A stretch of 32,941 nt of DNA, taken from the NCBI GenBank assembly GCA_002724555.1, contig PBOZ01000061.1, positions 1-32,941 on the forward strand, in the 5' to 3' direction. The translations under genes were made by a program, and so were the position numbers. Below, piece after piece: positions 22,316-29,561 of the stretch. The DNA is from Rickettsiales bacterium (lineage in GTDB: Bacteria; Pseudomonadota; Alphaproteobacteria; UBA8366). The notes under the pieces were generated by a model, which had not been told where the DNA came from, did not search any database, and saw only the letters and a program-made list of their open reading frames with translations. The number at the start of each line of letters is the position of its first letter. Position 1 is the first letter of the stretch.

Positions 22316-23728
22316 TTATTCTGCTGCAAGTGTAGCCGATGAATCGTAGTTGCTGGCGACGAGAAGTCGCGTCAAATCTTCGATGTCAGTCATCTTAGGT
22401 AGTTGTCGGACAGCATCAGCTATAGCGAGAAGGTCTATTTTTGGGTCTACCATATTGATTAGGTTTTCAGCTTTTTCGAGAACGTCGTCGAATGTGAGCG
22501 GTCGTCCGGGTGAACCAAGTGCTTCAATCACTTCGGCGTGTTGTTGACGGCCATCGACGAAAGTAACGACGACACGGTTCGCCATGCGTTCTGGCAAATA
22601 TCCATCGAGCTTTGGATCGTGATGCGCCTCGGTTTTGTCGATCAATGAAATGATTGTCGGATCCTGATGAAATTCATTTTCGAAAGCGCCATAGTTTTTT
22701 GGGCCGTAGACAAGTGTCGCTGCGGTGATATACGGCATGGAGTATTGCGCCGCCATGACTGAGTTCGGGCGCCGGATGGCGTGTTTTTTTATAGCATTTT
22801 TGGGTGAATAGACGTCGACCTTTTCAATTTCTTCCGGATTATGGCTGAATTTGTCTGTTGCGATTTCGAGACAATCGATCATTGAATGAAATTTTCGGCA
22901 GCAGGAGTAAGGCTTGAAGCTTATATTGTGTATTTCAAGCTGCGCCCCATCCGCTCGCCGCAGGAGTTCCAAGTTTGGGTTAGAACTGTACAAATGATAA
23001 AAAGCAAGTGGGCCCTCTAAGACGTTGACTGGCGCGGACATCTCCAGCTTGCCTAGTTGAGCCGCAATGATTCCATGCATAGCTGGAATTCCCGCATGCA
23101 TCCGTTTGACCATTGTCCCTTGAGGTTCGTGAGCGAATTGTGAAGAACCGCTGACCATTGAGAGCGCAAGGCCCCAAGATCGCGCTAAATCTGCTGCATC
23201 GAGCCCCATCAACTTCGCGGCGGCGACGGCGGCACCGAACGGGCCAAACAAACATGTCGCGTGGAAACCGCGCTCTGTTACTTCTTGCGAAATGGCGGCG
23301 CGTCCGATGCGGGCCATTGCCTCATATCCAGCGGCAATGGCAGCTAAAATTTGGCGCCCGTCAGCATTTGTTTCTGCGGCGACGGCGAAGGCAGCAGTGA
23401 TAACGACCGCACCCGGATGGCTGCTTGATGCCTCATGTGTGTCGTCAAGTTCGTAACCATGGGCGGCTGTGCCGTTGGCAAGGGCTGCCGTAACAGCATT
23501 TGTCATGTCACCAGACCCAATGAGGCGGACCTGGCCATGGGATTGCTGTTGTTGAGACCACACGCGCATTTTACGGCCCCAGGGGCGCGTGGAACCGCAA
23601 ATAGCCACTGCGCAATAATCCAAAATAAGGCGCTGGAGTTGAGCCGTGTCGGTGGCTGTTAGGGAATCGGCGTTGAAAGCGATCATCTCTTCAGCAAGCT
23701 CTACGCTTGATAAAGGTAGGTCTGTCAT
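22316..23728 (-). CDS. MmgE/PrpD family protein
   Basis: 470-residue protein of the MmgE/PrpD (2-methylcitrate dehydratase-like) family, recognised by NGTAAHGYELDDTHEASSSHPGAVV, the long helical N-terminal domain, and the C-terminal segment with KPYSCCRKFHSMID. Family members dehydrate methylcitrate-like tricarboxylates or decarboxylate cis-aconitate; the substrate cannot be assigned. The ATG at 23728 is favoured over an upstream start at 23788 because AGAGGGA precedes it and it gives the usual N-terminus. It converges on the HtrA-like gene. It may cooperate with the LeuCD/lyase operon 5 kb away, but that is speculative. Confidence 0.87.
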   Translation of the reverse strand: MTDLPLSSVELAEEMIAFNADSLTATDTAQLQRLILDYCAVAICGSTRPWGRKMRVWSQQQQSHGQVRLIGSGDMTNAVTAALANGTAAHGYELDDTHEASSSHPGAVVITAAFAVAAETNADGRQILAAIAAGYEAMARIGRAAISQEVTERGFHATCLFGPFGAAVAAAKLMGLDAADLARSWGLALSMVSGSSQFAHEPQGTMVKRMHAGIPAMHGIIAAQLGKLEMSAPVNVLEGPLAFYHLYSSNPNLELLRRADGAQLEIHNISFKPYSCCRKFHSMIDCLEIATDKFSHNPEEIEKVDVYSPKNAIKKHAIRRPNSVMAAQYSMPYITAATLVYGPKNYGAFENEFHQDPTIISLIDKTEAHHDPKLDGYLPERMANRVVVTFVDGRQQHAEVIEALGSPGRPLTFDDVLEKAENLINMVDPKIDLLAIADAVRQLPKMTDIEDLTRLLVASNYDSSATLAAE

Positions 23729-23838
23729 CTTTCCCTCTCTGTTCTTCTGCTTAAATCTTTTAGATATTATCTGAATAGCAAAGAGCAATCGCTGATGCCG
23801 ATGTGGCGTCGACGATCTAATGAGGGAGTGCAGGCGGT

Positions 23839-24063
23839 ATGGAGCAATATCCGGCGGTCGGATTCATGGTTCGGCATGGTGCAAAACTCGCGATTTTGAC
23901 GGGACTAGTGCTACCCATTATCGGATTAGTGGGTGTTTTTATCGCTGGATGGCATTGGATTTGGCTTATTGCTGGGATTGTATCGGGGATAGCGCTTTGG
24001 TTTGTCTTCAAAACCTTTGCTGAACTGACGCAAATAATCGCCGATATGCTATTGCCGCAGTAA
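23839..24063 (+). CDS. Small membrane protein with two transmembrane helices
   Basis: 74 residues, two hydrophobic segments (about 17-37 and 43-60) separated by a short HW turn, with MVRHGAK before the first helix. I do not recognise a family. It is supported by typical membrane-protein composition, by its place alone on the plus strand between two minus-strand genes, and by a terminator-like hairpin 43 bases after the stop. The ribosome site (AGGCGG) is moderate. Confidence 0.6.
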   Translation: MEQYPAVGFMVRHGAKLAILTGLVLPIIGLVGVFIAGWHWIWLIAGIVSGIALWFVFKTFAELTQIIADMLLPQ

Positions 24064-24105
24064 CGTTTCAAAGTCTTAAGAGTACAAATTTAAGGTACGC
24101 GTGAT

Positions 24106-24131
24106 CACCAGGATATTTTTCCGGTGTTTTT
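24106..24131 (+). terminator. Terminator-like hairpin after the small membrane protein gene
   Basis: Stem CACC-A-GG with CCGGTG (one bulged A), loop ATATTTTT, then TTTTT. Orientation and position fit the end of the plus-strand transcript from 23839, in the convergent gap before the PhnN-phosphorylase gene. Confidence 0.5.
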
Positions 24132-24187
24132 AGCTCAACTCGTGCTTTCTAACTGCAAGCCTCTAAGGAATTTTCTCAGAAGCTCTA

Positions 24188-26224
24188 TCAGTCGATTTTT
24201 ATTCCTGAATCCCTCTCTGCTGAGGCACTAGCGATATAGAGCTCGGATTCCACATTCGAATGGATGAAATAAAGACTATCCCCTGCCGTAACCTTTTGGC
24301 CTAATTTTATGGAAAGGTCGATACCAGAGGATTTGTCCATTGGTGCGCCTGCACGGCGTGCAATGCCAGAAATTCGATAGGAATCGATATTGGAAACATT
24401 TCCGCTGTGAGGTGCCTTTACCTCGTGAACTAAGTTACCGGGGCTGTCTGCAATTTCCTTGCGGCCCTGAGCATCGATAATTCTCTCCAGTGAACTTAGG
24501 GCCCGCCCGCTTTGTAAAATAGAATTGGCTGTTTTGCGACCTTGCCCACGCGAAATATAGGGGTCCCATTCAAGAATTGAGGCAGCAAACCCAAGTGCTT
24601 TTTCACGGAGGTCTTCTGGTGCGTCCGACGCATTTTGTAATACTTTATACACATCTCGTACCTCTAGGGCCGGGCCAATTCCTCTCCCGATAGGACGGCT
24701 TCCATCTGTCACTCGAGCGATTACAGTCATGCCGATGCCTGCACCGACTTCCTCAAAAAGACGAGACAACTCTCGGCCTTCTTTCGCTCGTTGAACTTTT
24801 GCGTAGGGACCGACCGGAATATCGATAATCGTATGTGTAGCCCCGGCCGCAAGTTTTTTTGATAAGATTGATGCGACCGCCCACTTAGTCGAATCGACAC
24901 CCAACGGGCGGGTAATCGAATTCATTACATCGTCAATAGCGGAGTGATTTAATCGTCCGTTCCAAGCGATGCATCCATTGCTCTCGCTGACAGTTTTTTG
25001 GACTTCATCGGGTGTGAGTTCAACCTTAGCTACGGTTTCCATCGCGTCGGCTGTTCCAGCGGCGGAGGTTATTGCTCGGGAAGATGTCTTTGGGATAAGA
25101 AGGCCATGCGCAGCAATAATCGGGACCACGATCATCGTGATCCTACTGCCGGGGATACCGCCCATAGAGTGCTTATCCACGACCAAATCGTTCCCCCAGT
25201 CGAAGCAGTGGGCAAACCCTGCGCGCGCGCGGGTGAGGGATTGCACTTCATCGATTGTCAGGTCCTTAGATGCAGCTACGAGAAACGCGGCAATTTCTTT
25301 TTCGGTATATCTGTCCTCAGCGATGTCGCGGATGACCATGTGCATTTCATCGTGCGAAAGTTCATTTCCGTTCAGTTTCGACCTTAATGCGTTCCCGCTT
25401 TTTGGCGACGGGGTGCGTTCAATAGTGACTTCGGTGTCTTCAGGAAGTCCCAGCGTTTCGAATGCATGTTGTGACAAGCCTATTTCGTGAATGCCGAGAA
25501 GTGCCGCATCGTCGATAATATTGACCTTTGATCGAATGCTTCGCCGCGCGCCGGATATGTCGACTTTGGCAGTTCCCAGATAGTCGTTGGCTACGTAGTG
25601 AGGACAATCACGATGGAGGAAACAGACGTTCTCGCGCCACGTATCGATTGGCAGTTGACGGATCCGAAGCGTATTTGGAAGCGAGCGTATTAGTGCCGAT
25701 AGAAAACGTTTTGTCCCGATTTCGGGCGTAGAGTCGTTCTGAATTGTGAGGACATCCGCCTCTGGCGGATAGGGGTCTACTTTCCGGGCAAGGCGCCGCT
25801 TCAAATCATTTTCGGATTCCCGTCCGCGCGCACGTAGCCGCGCCATAAGAATTTCGCGCGGCGCTTTGACTTCGATTACTTTCGTTGTCTGGTACCGCGC
25901 TAATATTTTAGGTATTGCCACTCGCGAGACATTAGCCAAGACATTCTTGCCAGCTGTGAGCTCAGTTTCCAACGCGACAGGTAGTCCGTAATACAGTTCG
26001 TGAGCCTGCCAATGCGCCAGAAAGTCGCCAGCATCTCGGCGCCGCTTAAATTCAACAACATCGACGGCTTCGTGGTCTTCGCCACCCGCGTCTGCCGGCC
26101 GGGTGATCGCGCGACGCGCGAAGACAAACCTCTCGTCATCGGCGAGGTGAGTGCGCACGCTCGCCATTAGGGTGTCTTTACCCGCACCGCTTGGCCCAAC
26201 AACGAGAAAAAGAATGCCGTTCAT
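24188..26224 (-). CDS. PhnN ribose-1,5-bisphosphate kinase fused to AMP/thymidine phosphorylase-type enzyme
   Basis: 678 residues made of two complete enzymes without a linker. Residues 1-180 are PhnN-like: P-loop GPSGAGKD (10-17) and the lid segment; PhnN converts ribose 1,5-bisphosphate and ATP to PRPP. From about 183 (LRIRQLPIDTWRENVCFLHRDCP) a type-2 thymidine phosphorylase/AMP phosphorylase begins, with signature KHSMGGIPGS (351-360) and SSRAITSAAGTADAME (381-396). AMP phosphorylase releases the base of a 5'-nucleotide as ribose 1,5-bisphosphate, exactly the PhnN substrate, so the fusion can channel nucleotide to PRPP. It is the last gene of the operon behind nadC, whose product uses PRPP. 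Nicotinate mononucleotide is an inferred alternative substrate. Confidence 0.88.
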   Translation of the reverse strand: MNGILFLVVGPSGAGKDTLMASVRTHLADDERFVFARRAITRPADAGGEDHEAVDVVEFKRRRDAGDFLAHWQAHELYYGLPVALETELTAGKNVLANVSRVAIPKILARYQTTKVIEVKAPREILMARLRARGRESENDLKRRLARKVDPYPPEADVLTIQNDSTPEIGTKRFLSALIRSLPNTLRIRQLPIDTWRENVCFLHRDCPHYVANDYLGTAKVDISGARRSIRSKVNIIDDAALLGIHEIGLSQHAFETLGLPEDTEVTIERTPSPKSGNALRSKLNGNELSHDEMHMVIRDIAEDRYTEKEIAAFLVAASKDLTIDEVQSLTRARAGFAHCFDWGNDLVVDKHSMGGIPGSRITMIVVPIIAAHGLLIPKTSSRAITSAAGTADAMETVAKVELTPDEVQKTVSESNGCIAWNGRLNHSAIDDVMNSITRPLGVDSTKWAVASILSKKLAAGATHTIIDIPVGPYAKVQRAKEGRELSRLFEEVGAGIGMTVIARVTDGSRPIGRGIGPALEVRDVYKVLQNASDAPEDLREKALGFAASILEWDPYISRGQGRKTANSILQSGRALSSLERIIDAQGRKEIADSPGNLVHEVKAPHSGNVSNIDSYRISGIARRAGAPMDKSSGIDLSIKLGQKVTAGDSLYFIHSNVESELYIASASAERDSGIKID

Positions 26225-26250
26225 TTGTTTTTTCTGCTAGTGACCCCCGT

Positions 26251-27090
26251 TTAGGTTTCGACGTCGTCCAGGCCGATATCTACGGAGGGTGCGGACTGAG
26301 TGATTTTTCCTGTCGAGATAAGATCGACGCCGGATTCCGCTTTTGAGCGAACGGTTTCTAAGGTGATGCCGCCAGACGCTTCAAGCGTGGCTCGGCCGTC
26401 CACGATTTCAACTGCTTTCTGCATTGTTTCCGGCGACATGTTATCTAGAAGAAGCGAGTCGGCGCCGGCTTCAACGGCTTCCTTCACTTGTTCCAAGTTA
26501 TCACATTCAACTTGGACTTTTGTTAGGGTAGGGACCTGCGCTTTTGCTCTTTGGATCGCCGCAGTCAGTCCACCACAGACGGCAATGTGATTGTCTTTCA
26601 CTAGGACACCGCCGTCGAGGGCGAGGCGGTGGTTCCGACCACCACCGCAAGTCACCGCGTGTTTTTCCAATGCGCGAAGACCTGGTGTCGTCTTACGGGT
26701 GTCAATTAATGTGGCCCCAGTTCCCTCGATCTCTTTCACATATTTCGACGTCAGGGTGGCGATCCCTGAGAGGTGTTGCAGCATATTTAGGGCGCTGCGC
26801 TCGGCGGTTAAAAGGCCCCGCGCTTTCCCAGAGATGCGCGCCATTGTCGTCCCATTTGCAATATTGTCGCTATCGTTCACCCTTGGTTCGAACGTGCATC
26901 CCGGCTCGCAACGCTTAAAAATTGCAGCCGCAACCGCCATGCCCGCAACGACGATATCTTCGCGCGCATTCACATCGAATATGCCTGTCGTGTGTTCGTC
27001 AATCATGATGGTGGACGTGAGATCACCAAAACCAATGTCTTCACGCAAAATTTGTCCAATTTGTTCTTCGATTAAAAGGGGGTCAATCAC
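26251..27090 (-). CDS. nadC: Nicotinate-nucleotide pyrophosphorylase (carboxylating)
   Basis: 279-residue quinolinate phosphoribosyltransferase, making nicotinate mononucleotide, CO2 and PPi from quinolinate and PRPP. Family motifs are clear: REDIGFGDLTS near the N-terminus, DTRKTTPGLRALEKHAVTCGGGRNHR in the middle, KDNHIAVCGG, and LEASGGI near the C-terminus. Translation begins at GTG 27090-27088 behind GGAGGA, an excellent site. There is no nadA or nadB beside it; instead it sits between an ApbE-like gene and the PRPP-generating fusion, in an operon with 6-hydroxynicotinate reductase. This suggests a catabolic rather than purely biosynthetic use. The related ModD is less likely because of the NadC-type central motif. 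Confidence 0.9.
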   Translation of the reverse strand: MIDPLLIEEQIGQILREDIGFGDLTSTIMIDEHTTGIFDVNAREDIVVAGMAVAAAIFKRCEPGCTFEPRVNDSDNIANGTTMARISGKARGLLTAERSALNMLQHLSGIATLTSKYVKEIEGTGATLIDTRKTTPGLRALEKHAVTCGGGRNHRLALDGGVLVKDNHIAVCGGLTAAIQRAKAQVPTLTKVQVECDNLEQVKEAVEAGADSLLLDNMSPETMQKAVEIVDGRATLEASGGITLETVRSKAESGVDLISTGKITQSAPSVDIGLDDVET

Positions 27091-27120
27091 AATTTCGTCC
27101 TCCGTTGGAGACGCTTGCTG

Positions 27121-28029
27121 TCAGCGGCTTTCATATGCGGTCAATGTTTTGGAAATATTGATTTCAGAGTTCTCGACGATCCGGATTTGACCTTCGCAGG
27201 CAAGTAATGCTGCCTCAATGCTGCCGCTACTCACCATCTTTTGTGCCCGCGAGACGCCGCTCTTTAGGGCAAGGTCGATTTTTTCTTTCGATAAATGTCT
27301 GCGTGCGATTGTAACGCATCGGTCGCCGAGATCGCTATCGGGATCTAATTCATTCGCAGGGGCCCGTATTACGGCAGGGTCGTCGATATCGACCGCATTC
27401 GCGATCAGAGTAGCGGCTACATCAGCCTCGGCCGCGGAGCGCGCTAAGACTGTAACAGCATCCGCAATACCAAAAGACAAGCTGCGACCGTCCATGCCAC
27501 TTGTAGCTACGCCTCTAATCCGCGACGTCTCAGGAATTCGGATAGAACCGTCAAGGGTCGCAGTTCGAAGTGTGGTGACGAGACCAATCGATATACTTTC
27601 ATGTGGTGACAGATGGAAAGCGATGTCGCCACCGTCGTTGACGTAAATCTTACGAATACCGGTGATATTGGAAATTTGAGTAATCATTTCGTCGGCTACG
27701 GCGCCAGCAACCGCTGCCATCGGCGTCACGAACTCATCATGATGCGTTGCGATGGCTTTTGCCATTCGGGAAGCAACACTTCCTTGAAACCTATGTGGCG
27801 TTTCCCCAATGGGTTGCCGCAAATACGTTAGTTCGGAGACGAGTTCACGGAGCAATCCATCGAACCTCCGAGCTATGCGTTCGTAGGCTGATGTGATGGC
27901 ACCAGTATCACCTTCGGCGTCGATAACAAGATCAATAGGTCCTTCATTTAAGTATAGCCGTCCATTCTTCAACGGCAAAACTTGTGCTGAACCGGAGACA
28001 TCGTTTGATATGGAACACTCTGCTAACAT
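27121..28029 (-). CDS. UPF0280 family, ApbE-like protein
   Basis: 302-residue protein of the UPF0280 family, related to ApbE flavin transferases. Visible family segments are VTPMAAVAGAVADEM, the strand IYVNDGGDIAFHL and GVATSGMDGRSLSFGIADAVTVLA. ApbE proteins attach FMN covalently to target proteins; whether UPF0280 members do so is not established. It begins 8 bases after the 6-hydroxynicotinate reductase gene with a poor ribosome site, suggesting translational coupling. A role in maturing that reductase is a reasonable hypothesis. Confidence 0.8.
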   Translation of the reverse strand: MLAECSISNDVSGSAQVLPLKNGRLYLNEGPIDLVIDAEGDTGAITSAYERIARRFDGLLRELVSELTYLRQPIGETPHRFQGSVASRMAKAIATHHDEFVTPMAAVAGAVADEMITQISNITGIRKIYVNDGGDIAFHLSPHESISIGLVTTLRTATLDGSIRIPETSRIRGVATSGMDGRSLSFGIADAVTVLARSAAEADVAATLIANAVDIDDPAVIRAPANELDPDSDLGDRCVTIARRHLSKEKIDLALKSGVSRAQKMVSSGSIEAALLACEGQIRIVENSEINISKTLTAYESR

Positions 28030-28037
28030 GAATTCTA

Positions 28038-29561
28038 TTAGGTCTTGTTTTTTGTGAGTGGCCAGGGATTGTCTGGGCGCCAGTTTTCGCGCCGTGCGGT
28101 CTCAGAAAACTCGGCTAAAACATCCTCAAGTGACGTTACGTGACCCGTATGGCCACCAAGTTCGGCATAATCCGATCGGGCCAAGGTAAATTCTATCGGT
28201 GCAACGATTGCGGGGGTGGGCACGTGACCGAAGGAATGGTCGGGCATCTGCATTACATCGACCATCGCGGTGATGCCACCGCCAGGCCATACATAGACCG
28301 GTGCGCCGCCCATGGTAACGCGAGTTAGACGTTGTCGGACCGATCGTGTTAAGTGCACCGGATTGTCGGTGACGCCCGCGCGTAAGGAGCCGCCGGCACC
28401 TCCCATGAAGAGGACGGTGGAAAGCGACGGCTCGCAATTCTCGCCGATCCGCTTGACGACGATTTCCAGTGGCTGTGGCATGTTTGTCTCTACCGGACGC
28501 AATTCTTCATCTAAGACGCAATAAATCGCATCCTCACCAGTCGTGCTAGTCATAAGCAAACGCATACCGGGCCAAGCTACTTCTGGATCGAATCCGTCTA
28601 TGATCGACAATGGATCTTTGATGTCTGTGCCGCCCCATCCGGAGCCTGGTTCTGCCACCTGAAAGTAGCGTCCTGGGGTGGAACGGCGCCCGCTCATCTT
28701 GATGCCGCTTGGTGGCATCTTGAGAACCTTGCCCGCCTGATGTTCGGATAGAACACCGGTAATGTGGTCATCGACCACAACAACTTCGTCCGCTTCGCCG
28801 AACCATTGTTTTGCGAAAATCCCAATGGCAGCAGAGCCGCAACCGACCCGCATGCGCTGTTCCTTAACACCGTTTATAATGGGCGCTTTACCTGCTTGGA
28901 TAATTAACGACGATCCTTCGTCAATGGCGACTTCGATTGCTTCCTTGTTGCAAAGCGCCATCATTGTGTGACAAGTCACGTTGCCTTCTTTTTTTGTGCC
29001 ACCTGTCAGGTGATTGACACCACCAAGCGACAGCATCTGAGAGCCATATTCAGCAGTGGTAATATGCCCAACATGCTCGCCATCAACGCGGACGGCGGCC
29101 GTTTCTGATCCAATATGGCGATCCGTATCAATTTTTACTTTTACGCCGCAATAGCTAAAGATCCCCTCAGTCACGACAGTCACCGTATCTACCCCTTTGT
29201 AATCGCTTGAGACGATGAACGGTGCGGGTTTGTAGTCGGGATAGGTCGTTCCGGACCCGATCCCCGTGACGAAGACGTCCTTTCCCGTGATTGGATTGCC
29301 ATCCCAATTGGGTTGGTCCGTAAGAAATGGCACTATCTCGCCACCTTCGTTTGCGTTCCGTGCCGCTAAAACAAGGGCATCTGTGCGGATCAACCGGCCG
29401 TCTTCGTTAGCATAACGGCTGCAGGCACCGGTCCGTCCAGGACGGATGCGGCAAAGTACTGGACATGCGTCGCAGCGAATAATTCCACCATTGCCTTCAC
29501 GGGCACCAAATATCTCTGTCCTATCAATTCCCAACTTAGGAGTTGCTTTCGGCCCGGTCAT
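28038..29561 (-). CDS. 6-hydroxynicotinate reductase
   Basis: 507-residue protein of the 6-hydroxynicotinate reductase family (Hnr in Eubacterium barkeri), which reduces 6-hydroxynicotinate to 1,4,5,6-tetrahydro-6-oxonicotinate. An N-terminal iron-sulfur motif is visible at Cys30, Cys33, Cys37 and Cys47 (RCDACPVLCRIRPGRTGACSRYA). Characteristic stretches are GSGTTYPDYKPAPFIVSS and EGIFSYCGVKVKID. Its ATG overlaps the stop of the Mo-hydroxylase (ATGA), with AAAGGA upstream. Homologues in aerobic proteobacteria are annotated by similarity, so the true substrate here is not proven, but the neighbours fit pyridine-carboxylate breakdown. Confidence 0.85.
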   Translation of the reverse strand: MTGPKATPKLGIDRTEIFGAREGNGGIIRCDACPVLCRIRPGRTGACSRYANEDGRLIRTDALVLAARNANEGGEIVPFLTDQPNWDGNPITGKDVFVTGIGSGTTYPDYKPAPFIVSSDYKGVDTVTVVTEGIFSYCGVKVKIDTDRHIGSETAAVRVDGEHVGHITTAEYGSQMLSLGGVNHLTGGTKKEGNVTCHTMMALCNKEAIEVAIDEGSSLIIQAGKAPIINGVKEQRMRVGCGSAAIGIFAKQWFGEADEVVVVDDHITGVLSEHQAGKVLKMPPSGIKMSGRRSTPGRYFQVAEPGSGWGGTDIKDPLSIIDGFDPEVAWPGMRLLMTSTTGEDAIYCVLDEELRPVETNMPQPLEIVVKRIGENCEPSLSTVLFMGGAGGSLRAGVTDNPVHLTRSVRQRLTRVTMGGAPVYVWPGGGITAMVDVMQMPDHSFGHVPTPAIVAPIEFTLARSDYAELGGHTGHVTSLEDVLAEFSETARRENWRPDNPWPLTKNKT

